Below are positions 8,960-18,954 of a stretch of DNA of 64,000 nt, one piece after another. The first letter of the stretch is position 1; each line of letters begins with the position of its first letter. The translations under genes and the position numbers were made by a program. Source of the DNA: Coleofasciculus sp. FACHB-1120 (GTDB lineage Bacteria; Cyanobacteriota; Cyanobacteriia; Cyanobacteriales; FACHB-T130); NCBI RefSeq assembly GCF_014698845.1, contig NZ_JACJTV010000008.1:62001-126000 (forward strand), given 5' to 3'. The notes under the pieces are model-generated. The model searched no databases. It was not told the DNA's origin and was given only the letters and a program-made list of their open reading frames with translations.

Positions 8960-9766
8960 TCATGCTTCTGGTTTCTGACGGGAAAGCGACTGAATCTCAG
9001 TCCGCAATGCAACTATCTCTTCGTGCAACGCGGCAATAGACTTGGCACTCGCTAACTCGGCTTCTTCGTTTTCAGCATCGCGCCCGATAAAGAATGTGGC
9101 GAGGGTTGCCGTTACGTAACCAAATACGGTGAAGGCGTACAGCGCTAGGATTAGGTGTAACACGCGACCTTCTGGAGTCTGTGGCACGTATTCGCCACCT
9201 ATCGTTGTCATTAGCATCGCTGTCCACCAAAGTGCTTCCCCGTAGTCATTCAGTCCATCACCATTAGGAAGGTTGCTTTCAAAGGCATACATCCCTGCGG
9301 CTCCCACCAGCATCACCACCAGCGTCAGCGCGATGATGTAGCCAAAACCACGACGACCCATGCTGGCTCGGAGGGCACGCATCCCGCGATTCAGAGAACT
9401 AATGACTCGCACCAGCCGCAGCCCCCGGCTGGCTCTGAGTAAGCGAAGTACGCGGGTAATTCGGAAGACGCGCAATGCTGGCAACAATAGGGAAAGGGCG
9501 GTTAGCCAGTTTTGCTTGAGATAGACAAATTTGTAAGGAGCCAAAACTAATCGCAAGGCGAAGTCTAGAATAAAGACGATCCAGATGACGTTGCTGATGA
9601 TTTCCAGAAGGGGATTTAAGCCCCAAATTAGTTCGACAACCAACAACGCCAGCCACCCGAAACCGAGCAATAGCATCGGTGTTTCTAGCGAGTCTTCTAA
9701 CTGTTGCAGAACTTCGCCTTGTTCTTTTTTGAGTTCCCGTTTTTCAGATGGACTCAGATTGCTCAT
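8960..9766 (-). CDS. Voltage-gated-type ion channel with non-canonical filter
   Basis: About 268 residues from ATG at 9766; a GTG at 9787 would add seven. It has six membrane segments in the voltage-gated ion channel layout. The S4 is strongly charged (RVFRITRVLRLLRASRGLRL, about residues 106-125 of the longer form), followed by the pore loop and S6. The filter reads TTIGGEY where K+ channels have TVGYG, so it is unlikely to be an ordinary potassium-selective channel. An acidic E in the filter is unusual for K+ selectivity. A C-terminal coiled coil (ALHEEIVALRTEIQSL) may mediate tetramer assembly. It may have an osmotic or electrical role in the membrane. Confidence 0.8.
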   Translation of the reverse strand: MSNLSPSEKRELKKEQGEVLQQLEDSLETPMLLLGFGWLALLVVELIWGLNPLLEIISNVIWIVFILDFALRLVLAPYKFVYLKQNWLTALSLLLPALRVFRITRVLRLLRASRGLRLVRVISSLNRGMRALRASMGRRGFGYIIALTLVVMLVGAAGMYAFESNLPNGDGLNDYGEALWWTAMLMTTIGGEYVPQTPEGRVLHLILALYAFTVFGYVTATLATFFIGRDAENEEAELASAKSIAALHEEIVALRTEIQSLSRQKPEA

Positions 9767-9889
9767 AAGATTTTTAATGATTCGCACGGCTGAGATTAGT
9801 AGAAGTGCAGTGAAATATGCCTCTAGCTAGAGAGCGAACTCCATTACAGTGCGAGATGGTTACAGGGGACGGACACTTATGTAGCTCCA

Positions 9890-11164
9890 ATGCGCCAACT
9901 ACTTGTACAGGTTCCCCGTGGGTGTGGGAAAACTGTCCTTGACATCGCCCAAGCTTGTGACGGAGCGAATCTTTCCCAGTTTGAAGCGACTGGGGCTGAT
10001 GAATCTTTAGACGTGGTAATCGTCCACGTCTCGAATGGAAAGGTTGAGGAACTACTCGAACAGTTGCAATCGGTGCCAAAATTGCACGTCACACTGCTTC
10101 CGCGTGGAGTCATCGCCTTGCAGCCACCGCCTTTTAAAGCAGCGCAGCAGGTGACAGATGTGCAGGCACGCAGCCCTATCGAAATTTTCCTCTCAGGGCT
10201 GCAAAGCGTTGGCTCGTGGAAAGGGTTTCTGGGATATGCAGCGGCGGCGGGTGTGGTGGTCTGGATCGGCTTGTTCACGAATACTAGCTATCTTCTCGTC
10301 GCTGCCATGCTGATTGCACCGTTTGCGGGGCCAGCGATGAATACAGCGATCGCTACGGCACGCGGTGATGGAGAACTTCTCGGACGGAGCCTTTTACGAT
10401 ATTTTTCAGCCCTGGCGGTAACAATCCTAGTAACTGGGGCAATCACTTTGATTCTGCGGCAGGAAGTAGTGACATCTTCCATGAACGCAACCAGTACGGT
10501 TTCGGCAGTAGCAGTTCTGCTGCCACTGGTTGCAGGTGCGGCAGGCGCTCTGAATCTTGTGCAATCGGAAAGAAGTAGCCTCGTGTCTGGGGCAGCCGTC
10601 GGAATGCTCGTTGCGGCTTCGCTGGCACCGCCTGCTGGAGTGGTGGGAATGGCTTGTGCAATGGGTCGCTGGGATATGGCTGTAAACGGCGTCTTTGTAC
10701 TGTTGCTGCAACTGGTTGGGATTAATCTCTCCGCCTCCCTGATGTTCCGCGTCTATGGTCTGTCTGCTCAAGGTGCCCGCTATAACCGTGGCAAGCGCTG
10801 GATATTTCCGTCTGCCTTTGCAGCCACCGCCGTAGCGCTCTTTGGCTTGCTGACTTGGCAGTTTTCCTCCTCCCCAGAGCTTCAGCGCGGTAGCCGCGAA
10901 CAGCGTGCTGTTGCCCAAATCCAGAAGGTAGTGAATGATAGCGGTTTGGCAAAACTGGTGGAGGCAAATGTTCGATTCACCCCCACGAATATCAAAGGTC
11001 AGAACACGCTGTTGGGTACCATTTATGTTCAGCGTCAGGCGGGTGTTACTGAGTCTTCGGAAGAGATTCGCTCTCGCATGACGCAGACGATCCAAAGGCA
11101 ATTACTGGACAAAAGGTTTAACGTCACCCCTTTAATTGATGTCAGCGTTCTGGAAGCGCCTTAA
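9890..11164 (+). CDS. DUF389 family membrane protein
   Basis: 424 residues. An N-terminal soluble domain (1-95) begins MRQLLVQVPRGCGKTVLDIA. The membrane domain follows, with the signature LLVAAMLIAPFAGPAMNTAIA near residues 135-155 and LVSGAAVGMLVAASLAPPAG near 230-250, which define DUF389. The C-terminal 100 residues form a soluble domain after the last helix (VALFGLLTWQF). Function is unknown; relatives are widespread in bacteria and archaea. It is divergent from the ion channel and convergent with the phosphoesterase. Confidence 0.82.
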   Translation: MRQLLVQVPRGCGKTVLDIAQACDGANLSQFEATGADESLDVVIVHVSNGKVEELLEQLQSVPKLHVTLLPRGVIALQPPPFKAAQQVTDVQARSPIEIFLSGLQSVGSWKGFLGYAAAAGVVVWIGLFTNTSYLLVAAMLIAPFAGPAMNTAIATARGDGELLGRSLLRYFSALAVTILVTGAITLILRQEVVTSSMNATSTVSAVAVLLPLVAGAAGALNLVQSERSSLVSGAAVGMLVAASLAPPAGVVGMACAMGRWDMAVNGVFVLLLQLVGINLSASLMFRVYGLSAQGARYNRGKRWIFPSAFAATAVALFGLLTWQFSSSPELQRGSREQRAVAQIQKVVNDSGLAKLVEANVRFTPTNIKGQNTLLGTIYVQRQAGVTESSEEIRSRMTQTIQRQLLDKRFNVTPLIDVSVLEAP

Positions 11165-11186
11165 TCGGAAAGTTAAATTAGGAGGG

Positions 11187-12122
11187 CTAGGAGGGCGGCT
11201 GGAGCGTGAATATCGTGATTTCAGGTGGGGCATTAATGCGGAGGGGAACCCGACTGAAACCAATGCCTCGATTTACATATAAGTGATTCCCCGGTTGCCC
11301 GTAGTCTTCAATCCAACCAGCGTCATGCACCAGTTCCTCTTCGTCATAGGTGAGCAAAAACCACACGGGCGTCAATCCAAAGGGCAAGAGGTTAATCTGC
11401 CCGCCGTGGGTGTGTCCTGCCACTGCTAGCGGTGCGGTACTGGGAGGTAGTGCATCAAAGGTGTTGGGATTGTGCATCATCACTAACCGGGGTGCCGACT
11501 TTGGCACCTGAGCTAAAGCAACTAGGGGTTTGTCTTGTTTCGGGAGGTGTGCCCCTATGCCCACCAGGTATAAAGGTTGATTGGCGATCGCTTCTGCCTG
11601 ATTGCCGGTTCCAGGCAATTCCAGCGCCACGGCTTCATTGTTGAGGACTTGCACACCTATAACTTCTAGTGCTTGACGCATTTGCGTGGCTAACGGCTCA
11701 TCATTGGAAGTTGCTTTGGAGTTTTTCATCCGATAGTCATGATTGCCCAGCACGGCATAGGTGGGAATGTCTGCCTGGGTTAGCGGACGTACCAGTTCAG
11801 CAACTTTGTTGATTTCTTCAGTGGGGTTCTTACCGGGTTCATAGAGAAAGTCACCCGCAATTAGCACGGCGGCGGGACGCTCTTCTATCAGTTGCTTGAC
11901 AATCCGGCGGATGGTGGAGGTATTACCCAAAGGCATCCCCACCTGCATATCGGAGATTAAGCCAATTTTTTTCCCTTGCCAGCTAGAGGGGAGATCGGGG
12001 ATTTGTGCAACATACTCTTCCCGATCGATTAAATAGGGTTCGATGGCTAAACCCCAAATCCCGTAGGTACTCAGCACTCCCAATAGGCTAAGTAGGATGT
12101 ATTTGAGGGTTTTCTGCTTCAT
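11187..12122 (-). CDS. Membrane-anchored metallophosphoesterase
   Basis: 311 residues with an N-terminal membrane anchor (about 7-27, YILLSLLGVLSTYGIWGLAI). The metal-binding motifs of calcineurin-like phosphoesterases appear in order: ISDMQVG (first motif, Q replacing the usual H), AGDF, GNHD, HNP and GHTHGGQ. The layout resembles the YkuE/YaeI group, which cleave phosphodiesters or act on lipid substrates at the membrane. It is followed, 3 bp upstream on the same strand, by the DUF2254 gene, so it is probably the last gene of the MscS-DUF2254 operon. The substrate is unknown. Confidence 0.85.
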   Translation of the reverse strand: MKQKTLKYILLSLLGVLSTYGIWGLAIEPYLIDREEYVAQIPDLPSSWQGKKIGLISDMQVGMPLGNTSTIRRIVKQLIEERPAAVLIAGDFLYEPGKNPTEEINKVAELVRPLTQADIPTYAVLGNHDYRMKNSKATSNDEPLATQMRQALEVIGVQVLNNEAVALELPGTGNQAEAIANQPLYLVGIGAHLPKQDKPLVALAQVPKSAPRLVMMHNPNTFDALPPSTAPLAVAGHTHGGQINLLPFGLTPVWFLLTYDEEELVHDAGWIEDYGQPGNHLYVNRGIGFSRVPLRINAPPEITIFTLQPPS

Positions 12123-12125
12123 CGT

Positions 12126-13457
12126 TTAAAACTCCTCTAGCGCTTTTACTGCTGCCAAATATCGCTCCTCAATATCCTTTCGGTCTACCTCTTCTGATAC
12201 CTCTTGTTGGCTGCTGCGCTCGATCATCTGGGCATGACGCAGCAACGCCGCCCGATCTTTCTGGTTGCGGGTGTGGTTGGCGATGAGTGCGATCGCTTCC
12301 AGCAATCGAATCCTCACTGCTATATCCGGTTTGCTGTACTGTCGAATCTGGTTAAAGGCAGCATCAACTAATTCTGCAAACGTCACCGGATTCGCGATCG
12401 CTCGCAGGTTGTTGTCGTTGTCGTAGCGGTAGGGCGAGGGAAAATCTCTCTCCGCCAGACGGCAAAGTGCAGCGGTTATCTGGTTAATACACTGGATCGC
12501 CGTGAACGGATCGTTGATGCCAGGAGAAATGGCACGAGCGGCAATTTCAACTAACTGATTAATGGGGAATTCTATATCCTGTTGTTCGGTGCGTTGCTCG
12601 CCAAAAATAAATGCTTGGTTCAGGTGGTGGATGAGTTTTTTATTCACCCGTTCTCCAGGCCAAATCATCACCAGTTCGCTTCCTTCCACAATAAACTTGC
12701 CAGGACGATATTTCAGACGCAGGAGGAGGTCTTTTGAGGTGGCGATCTTCATTAACAGCTCGTCATCAATTGCTTGAAGATAACCGCTTTCTTTCGCCAA
12801 GATGGGAGCCGCTTCCTTGTCGAACTCGGCTGGGATTTCCGCCACCGACCGCTGCTTTGGTACTGATTTACCCTGCCCGATCTTCTGCGGAAATAAGCGA
12901 TCGATAGCATTATCCAACTCTCTGCCAACGTCTCTGATGATATGCGATGCCTGCATCGAGGTTGAGACGTGATGGATAAAGTAAATCAGGACGCCGATGC
13001 TAGCGATCGCTAGCACCATGCCCATTGTGACGGAAGTTTGCGGCACAAACACGTCGTAATCATCTCCCCGCACGGTTCGCAGTACCAGCAAGCAGTAGAT
13101 GAATGTACCGATAAATGTGCCCAGGACGACTTGATTGCCCGTATCCTGCATGAAGTTCCGCATCAGTCGTGGGCCGAATTGGGAGGAAGCAAGGGTGAGG
13201 GCAACAATCGTAATCGAGAAGGCGGTTCCGGCAACGGTAATCATCGAACCAGCAACAGATGAAAGCAGCGTTCGCGCTCCATCTGGCCCTCCTGTATAGA
13301 TCCAACCCAAGGACTCTAGCGGGCCAGATTTGCCTGCTCGATCGAGGCTTAGCATTCCGACTGCTAGCGCGATCGCAATCACTGCCATCAGTGTTGGTAC
13401 GAACCAGTAGCTGGAGTGGAGCGAGTCCCAAAGTTTGCCCAGCTTAATGTTTTTCAT
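12126..13457 (-). CDS. DUF2254 family membrane protein
   Basis: 443 residues with four membrane segments in the first 170 residues (FVPTLMAVIAIALAVGMLSL; the SMITVAGTAFSITIVALTLAS helix; LGTFIGTFIYCLLVLRTV; GMVLAIASIGVLIYFIHH). A large cytoplasmic part follows with the conserved ARAISPGINDPFTAIQCI. This order is characteristic of DUF2254. The function is not known. It starts 4 bp after the MscS gene stop, so the two are probably cotranscribed and translationally coupled. Coupling with MscS and a phosphoesterase suggests a membrane-stress function, by inference only. Confidence 0.85.
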   Translation of the reverse strand: MKNIKLGKLWDSLHSSYWFVPTLMAVIAIALAVGMLSLDRAGKSGPLESLGWIYTGGPDGARTLLSSVAGSMITVAGTAFSITIVALTLASSQFGPRLMRNFMQDTGNQVVLGTFIGTFIYCLLVLRTVRGDDYDVFVPQTSVTMGMVLAIASIGVLIYFIHHVSTSMQASHIIRDVGRELDNAIDRLFPQKIGQGKSVPKQRSVAEIPAEFDKEAAPILAKESGYLQAIDDELLMKIATSKDLLLRLKYRPGKFIVEGSELVMIWPGERVNKKLIHHLNQAFIFGEQRTEQQDIEFPINQLVEIAARAISPGINDPFTAIQCINQITAALCRLAERDFPSPYRYDNDNNLRAIANPVTFAELVDAAFNQIRQYSKPDIAVRIRLLEAIALIANHTRNQKDRAALLRHAQMIERSSQQEVSEEVDRKDIEERYLAAVKALEEF

Positions 13458-13460
13458 CCA

Positions 13461-14495
13461 TCAATTATCGTTGGCAGTTTGAGAGCGATTGGGGTTCTCG
13501 TCTCTATGGCTACCATTGCCATCTTTTTGGGCACGCATTTCTGCCAGCTTCCGGAGTGAACCGCCGATGCTACGGGGTTTTGGCACTTCTTTATTACCCG
13601 CAGGCCATCCTTCACGCTGACGTGAGCGATCGCCGTCTGTTTCTTCGGTTTGGTCGTGGAACAGGATTTGCTGCGTCGGGAAAGGCATATCGATGCCATT
13701 AGCAGTGAGTTTGTTCTTAATGGCAGCGAGAACTTGATCCTGCTTATCGAGAACATCTGCACGTCGCGGCGGCTGTACCCACCAACGGGCGCGGATTTTC
13801 ACAGTACTGTCAGCCAGCTCTACCACAAGGGCATCGGGAGCTGGATCTTCCAAAACATCATCGACGCTAGCGATCGCTTCCAGAATCAGTTGTTTTGCCC
13901 GGTCAATATCGTCGCCGTAACCAATACCCACGTCGTACTGAAGGCGGCGATTCTCGAAAGCAGTGTTCACAGTTACCGAATTTGTGAACAGCTCAGAATT
14001 CGGAATCACGATGCGACGACCATCATAGGTTCTAATTGTCGTGGCTCGCGTTTGGATGTTTTCAACCGTCCCCTCAAAATCTTTGAATACGATCTGGTCA
14101 TCGATCTGGAACGGTTCAGTCAATAGAATTAAGATGCCAGCCAGAAAATTCTGGAGAATATCGCGGAAGGCGAAACCAATTGCCACCCCACTGATACCTA
14201 GCAGTTGAACTAAATCTCCAGCTTTGAATGTCGGGATGACGATGGATAATGATACAAATAAACCGACTAAAATAACAATTCCCTGTGACAAACGACCTAG
14301 TACCAGCCCCAGATTCCGAGCTTGTCGATGCCTTCTGGTAAGCCGTCTGACTGTCGCCTTAATCGTTCTTGCTGCGAAAAAGAATATCGCAAAGACGATT
14401 ACTGCTAACACAATATTTGGCAGCATGACAATCAGGCTATCGCTCATTGCCTGAATTTTTTCCCACGCTGTTGATACCGATGTTTCGGGATTCAT
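13461..14495 (-). CDS. Small-conductance mechanosensitive channel (MscS family)
   Basis: 344 residues with three membrane helices. TM1 is near 24-43 and TM2 near 70-90. TM3 contains the pore-lining LLGISGVAIGFAFRDILQNF and then LAGILILLTEPFQIDD, the MscS signature. The beta domain follows with TVENIQTRATTIRTYDGRR and VIPNSELF. The C-terminal tail (about 270-344) is charged and disordered, longer than in E. coli MscS. It releases solutes on hypo-osmotic shock. It is first gene of the probable mscS-DUF2254-phosphoesterase operon, with the promoter in the 14496-14842 gap. Confidence 0.92.
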   Translation of the reverse strand: MNPETSVSTAWEKIQAMSDSLIVMLPNIVLAVIVFAIFFFAARTIKATVRRLTRRHRQARNLGLVLGRLSQGIVILVGLFVSLSIVIPTFKAGDLVQLLGISGVAIGFAFRDILQNFLAGILILLTEPFQIDDQIVFKDFEGTVENIQTRATTIRTYDGRRIVIPNSELFTNSVTVNTAFENRRLQYDVGIGYGDDIDRAKQLILEAIASVDDVLEDPAPDALVVELADSTVKIRARWWVQPPRRADVLDKQDQVLAAIKNKLTANGIDMPFPTQQILFHDQTEETDGDRSRQREGWPAGNKEVPKPRSIGGSLRKLAEMRAQKDGNGSHRDENPNRSQTANDN

Positions 14496-14842
14496 TACTC
14501 TTCGCCGCTTAAAAACTTTCGTTAATATTACTAGGAACTTAATTATTTCGGCTCTGCCTAAGGTTAGTATTTAGACGATGGAAATCCGATAATGAGTAGA
14601 GCAGTAGGTCAGCACCAGTCAACTTATCGAATAGCACGGTTAATCATTCTTCATTGTTCAGGCTTCTCGAAAAAATTGAAGATTACCATAGATTTTAGAG
14701 ACGCGATCGCCCTTATCTCTACACAGTGACGATTCTGGCATCTTTTGACTAACCTAACCGTATTGATTGCACAAGCGCAGCCGATTAACCTCTAAGAGCC
14801 GCCGCCACCCAGTACGCAACCGCCTTAGTGATCGAGCATTTG
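14496..14842. other. Intergenic region between convergent-free minus-strand genes
   Basis: No gene was seen. It must hold the promoter of the mscS operon. A degenerate copy of the GAGACGCGAT palindromic repeat lies near 14698-14724. Confidence 0.4.
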
Positions 14843-16882
14843 TTATCGAGTATTTGTGAGCGGCACCCGCCAAATTTTGATAGTACTGTCACCACTGCCA
14901 GTAGCAATTGTCTGCCCATCCGGGCTAATCACAATACATTTAACCCAGCTAGAATGCCCGGTAAGCGTGCGAATTTCTTCACCCGTTGAAAGATTCCAAA
15001 TTCTAATTGTTTTGTCCGCACTGCCACTCACTAAAGTTTGTCCATCTGAGCTAATTGCAACCGAATTCACATAGTTAGAATGCCCGGTGAGGGTGTGAAT
15101 TTCTTTCCCAATGTTTAAATCCCAGATTTTAACTGTTTTATCGGCACTAGCACTGGCTAAAATCTGCCCATCCGGGCTAATCGCAACGGAATTAACAGGT
15201 TGAGAATGACCCTGAAGCGTACGGATTTCTTTGCCCGTAGAAATATCCCAAATTTTAATCGTTTTATCGGCGCTGCCACTGGCTAAAATCGTCCCATCTG
15301 GGCTAATTGCAACGGAATTAATAGGTTGAGAATGACCCTGAAGCGTGCGGATTTCTTTACCTGTATAAATATTCCAGATTTTAATCGTTTTATCGGCGCT
15401 CCCGCTGGCTAGAGTCTTCCAATCAAAGCTAATCGCAACAGAATTAATAGGGTCAGAATGTCCTTTTAATCTACGAATTTCTTGACCAGTGGAGATATTT
15501 AAAACTTTAATTGTTTTATCGGCGCTGCCACTTATTAATGTATTTCCCTCTGGGCTAATCGCTAGAGAATTCACGTAGCTGTCATGCCCTTTTATGACGC
15601 GAATCTCTTTGGCTGTAGACTTCTTCCAAATTCTAATTGTTTTATCGGCACTACTACTGGCTAAAATTTGCCCATCCGGGCTAATCGCTAGAGAATTTAC
15701 CTGGCTTTCATGCCCATGAAGCGTTTTAACTCCCGAAAGATTTTCATAAGCGATGACTTTGGGCGCGTCTTGGTAAGATAGTTTCCAAATTCCATATCCT
15801 CCTAATCCGACCAAGCAAGTAACAGCTCCCCCCACCAACCATCTATTTTTATTTTTCTTACCAACAATGATCGTTGGAGCTAATGAAGGTTTCCAAGGGG
15901 GAAGTATACCAACAACTGACCCGATACCGATCAGACTAAAGTTAGGGGAAGATTTATGTCGAGATAAAGATTGTGAAATTTTAGCGAGGTCATCTAAAAT
16001 TTCTTGAGTATTTTTGTGCCGCGCTCCGGCGGTAGGAGCCATCAGTTTATCAATAAAATCTGCCAATAAAGGTGAAATACCCGGTGCATGGTTGCGCCAA
16101 TTAAATTTATCCGTTAAAGGTTCATAAATTGCGCGATCCGTTGCTTGTTTGCCAGTCAATAAATAAACAAAACTACGCCCTAATGCATAAAAATCTGATT
16201 GGGGTACGGCATGACCCTTTTCTTGCTCTGGAGGCGTATAGCCAGCGGAACTAATCCTTGTGACACTGCCTGCACCACCGACTTCGGCAAGGTAAGTATA
16301 GGTCATCTCCCTGGCAGTGCCAAAGTCAATCAAGACCAGATGCCCTGTGGAGCGCATCATGATATTTGCGGGTTTAATGTCTCGATGGAAATAGTTTTTT
16401 TGGTGGACAAGATGTAAAATCTCAGCGAGCTGTTTTAACCAGTCAAGAGCTAGCTGCTGATCGAGAGGGCGATCGCCCTGTTGTTGCATCCACTCTTTTA
16501 AGTTAGGCCCATCAATTTTCTCCATGATGATGCCATAAACTGGCTCTCGGCTGTTTCTGGGATAAAACTGGAAGTATCCATCTGGCTCAACTTTGGGGAT
16601 ACCGGGATGATTCAGCTGACTTAATACAATGGCTTCTTGCTGAAATAGCTCGACGACTCTGGCATTCGTGTTGTGATCTTTTTTGAGGATCTTCAGGATT
16701 TTGGGCGTTGCACCCTCGTAGGCTTCATAAATATTGCCGAAGCCGCTGTTGTCACTCAATAGGCGCATGACCTGATAGCGACCTTGTACCAGCAACTCTG
16801 AGCCACAATTGCGGCAGATACGGTTGTTGGCGTTGGCTGGATCGTTAGGTTTAGGGCAGCTGGGATTGATGCAGTAGCTCAT
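14843..16882 (-). CDS. Ser/Thr protein kinase with seven WD40 repeats
   Basis: 679 residues. The N-terminal zinc ribbon (Cys4, 9, 23, 26) is typical of cyanobacterial PknB-like kinases. The kinase domain spans about 36-300, with ILKILKK for ATP binding, HRDIKPAN (HRD 166-168) and DFG at 186-188, so the catalytic residues are present. One membrane helix lies near 347-368. Seven WD40 blades of 42 residues follow (about 383-675), each with a GH, SPDG and SADKTIKIW pattern, forming a beta-propeller for protein interaction. The blades face the opposite side of the membrane from the kinase. The domain combination is common in filamentous cyanobacteria. The ligand or partner is unknown. Confidence 0.93.
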   Translation of the reverse strand: MSYCINPSCPKPNDPANANNRICRNCGSELLVQGRYQVMRLLSDNSGFGNIYEAYEGATPKILKILKKDHNTNARVVELFQQEAIVLSQLNHPGIPKVEPDGYFQFYPRNSREPVYGIIMEKIDGPNLKEWMQQQGDRPLDQQLALDWLKQLAEILHLVHQKNYFHRDIKPANIMMRSTGHLVLIDFGTAREMTYTYLAEVGGAGSVTRISSAGYTPPEQEKGHAVPQSDFYALGRSFVYLLTGKQATDRAIYEPLTDKFNWRNHAPGISPLLADFIDKLMAPTAGARHKNTQEILDDLAKISQSLSRHKSSPNFSLIGIGSVVGILPPWKPSLAPTIIVGKKNKNRWLVGGAVTCLVGLGGYGIWKLSYQDAPKVIAYENLSGVKTLHGHESQVNSLAISPDGQILASSSADKTIRIWKKSTAKEIRVIKGHDSYVNSLAISPEGNTLISGSADKTIKVLNISTGQEIRRLKGHSDPINSVAISFDWKTLASGSADKTIKIWNIYTGKEIRTLQGHSQPINSVAISPDGTILASGSADKTIKIWDISTGKEIRTLQGHSQPVNSVAISPDGQILASASADKTVKIWDLNIGKEIHTLTGHSNYVNSVAISSDGQTLVSGSADKTIRIWNLSTGEEIRTLTGHSSWVKCIVISPDGQTIATGSGDSTIKIWRVPLTNTR

Positions 16883-17505
16883 AGATAGCTACAGAATTGT
16901 CATATCCCTAATATATGTTGGGAATTTTTAATTATCCACCTATTGCTAGAGGATGCAAGTCCGATAGTTGTTATAGAGCAAGGATTTTAGCTGGCGACAA
17001 AAAAAGACGGGATGGGCAAGCCTATCCCCCAAAATTTAGTCAGGACTTTCACAGTGAAAGCTTGAAACCTAGATCCCTCCTAGCCGCCTGATAAATTGAA
17101 GCAAACCGGAAAAGTCCCCAATTTATTAGGCATTTAGGAAGATATCCCTATCAGTCCTATTGGTTTGAAATTATACTTTATTCTATTTTATGGATACAAA
17201 AGAAGTCTGTTGTTGTCGGTTTTAAGGTATTTAAAAACTACGAATATATTATCTTGAATTGAATTAGACTCTCTCCGAACTTATCTTATATAGTTAAGAT
17301 TATCGATTTAATGATATATCTTAAAATTGTCTATTCTTGCGACAATGCTTAAACTAAATAGCCTTCAATTGAACTAAGCACCGAGCCTAACTTAGAGTCA
17401 AATAGCCTTCAATTAAGGTTAGGTAATGCATTTCCTTGTAAGGCAGGGAAAATCATTTAAAGCCTCTCTCCGAGAGAGAAGGAGAGAGCCTGGAACAGAG
17501 GTTTG
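16883..17505. other. AT-rich intergenic region with a 15-bp direct repeat
   Basis: No gene was seen. The sequence AAATAGCCTTCAATT occurs twice, at 17356-17370 and 17400-17414, 44 bp apart. The region also holds the promoter of the WD40 kinase gene near its left end and a possible terminator at 17461-17491. Confidence 0.45.
17461..17491 (-). terminator. Possible terminator of the MCE gene
   Basis: 11-bp arms with one mismatch (17461-17471 and 17481-17491) around CCTCTCTCC/GGAGAGAG. On the minus strand TTTAAATGATTTT follows. It lies 15-45 bp after the MCE stop. The sequence also resembles dispersed cyanobacterial repeats, so a repeat origin is possible. Confidence 0.5.
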
Positions 17506-18927
17506 CTAATTCTTATTCTCAGAGTCAGCCAAGGGCTGAATAGATTCTTCACCCCAGTAAGCGGAGGGTAAAGCCTTTCCGATGGGTTGGCGCTGTACAG
17601 ACTTTAATTGCAACGCCTTCTTTGCGGCAATGGGTGCCAAGGAAGGCGATGAAGGGGGGAGCAAAGAATTATTCTGCTGTGTTCCAATTCCGGTTTTTTG
17701 ATTGACTGCTGCTGATACGGGTTCTAGAGCCTGAGCCACTTGAACCTGCTGCTGTAGGTCTTCTGTTGAAGACACTAGATTGCTGAGTCCATTCACCAAA
17801 TTTCGTAAATTGTTGCGGAAAGCTTCGTCCCCTGTCAAATCATCCAGGTCAGATGTAATTTTCTGAGCATTTTCAAACGTCATCCGCGCTGAGTCTAAGG
17901 TTTGTTGCAACACAACCAAATTGGTTGGACTGTTAAGAGCGGTGGAAAGATCGCGAAAGTTAGCCGATGCCTGCGCTGCATTAAGGGACGCTTGCGCCGC
18001 ATTTGCAGACAGGAGTTCTAAGTTCCGCCGCAGTTGTCCACCTCCAAACTGGGTGACTTGTCCATTTAGGTTACTCGCACTCAGGCGCAACTGTTCGCTA
18101 GCTTGGCTAAAGTTGTTCAAGGTACTGACAAGAGTCGTGCGGTTGGCGACAACTAGACCATTCAGATTATCAACAAGCTGATTGAGCTGGGTGGCAGTCA
18201 CGCTATATTGATTCGCGGTTTTAGAAATTTGGTTTGCTGCCAAACCAACTTGATTGGTAGTTTGATTGGCAGCACTCGTCACTGAATTGGCTGCGACTGA
18301 GAAGGTTTTAATTTCTTGTTGCACTGAGCGACTTAAACCCGTGAGTTCGCGGGTAAGTTGAGATACCCCAACGGCGGCGACGCTAGTATTTTTAGCAACT
18401 GAGTTGAGGTTAGCAAAGAATGTGGGGTCACTGTAGAGATTGGCGATGCGGGTAGTGCTGCGAAGCAGTTCATCAAAACTGACCCCAATTTGACCTTGCA
18501 CACGATCCTCGTCACAAACAATCAAGCTAGACTGGCATTGCGGATCGAGCGGATTCGCCACCTTAGCGTCTGGCTGGAAGGGCTTCAGGGGAGTAATATC
18601 AATTGAGGTTTCGCTGAGCAGACCGGATTGATTGGCTTCAACAACGACATCACGCGGAATTAGTAAGTCAGCCGGTGAAATTTGCATTACCACATCGACG
18701 CCATTCGAGCTTGGATTGATGGCGGTAATTTTCCCAACATTGACGCCGCGATAGCGGACGGGTGCGCCAGCTTGCATCCCGCCAGCATTGGCAAATTCCG
18801 CCACGACTGTGTAGCTACGGCTACCGGGGTTCAGCCCGCGTATCCACAAAATCAGACCCCCAAATAAGAAAAGGGACAGCAGGATTAACAAACCGACGGA
18901 GCCTTCTCGAACCGTTCGCGATCGCAT
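17506..18927 (-). CDS. MCE/MlaD family lipid-transport protein
   Basis: 473 residues. An N-terminal anchor (about 10-32, SVGLLILLSLFLFGGLILWI) precedes one MCE domain, about 38-115, with SYTVVAEFANAGGMQAGAPV and RYRGVNVGKI as the conserved core. A long helical region rich in Asn, Gln and Ala (about 165-400) follows, the kind that forms a tube or coiled bundle across the periplasm in MCE proteins. The Mla-type machinery moves phospholipids between membranes. It lies 88 bp downstream of an ABC ATPase gene on the same strand, which fits one transporter. No MlaE permease gene is present in the window. Confidence 0.9.
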   Translation of the reverse strand: MRSRTVREGSVGLLILLSLFLFGGLILWIRGLNPGSRSYTVVAEFANAGGMQAGAPVRYRGVNVGKITAINPSSNGVDVVMQISPADLLIPRDVVVEANQSGLLSETSIDITPLKPFQPDAKVANPLDPQCQSSLIVCDEDRVQGQIGVSFDELLRSTTRIANLYSDPTFFANLNSVAKNTSVAAVGVSQLTRELTGLSRSVQQEIKTFSVAANSVTSAANQTTNQVGLAANQISKTANQYSVTATQLNQLVDNLNGLVVANRTTLVSTLNNFSQASEQLRLSASNLNGQVTQFGGGQLRRNLELLSANAAQASLNAAQASANFRDLSTALNSPTNLVVLQQTLDSARMTFENAQKITSDLDDLTGDEAFRNNLRNLVNGLSNLVSSTEDLQQQVQVAQALEPVSAAVNQKTGIGTQQNNSLLPPSSPSLAPIAAKKALQLKSVQRQPIGKALPSAYWGEESIQPLADSENKN

Positions 18928-18954
18928 CTGTTTTCCTCATACCATTAACAATTA

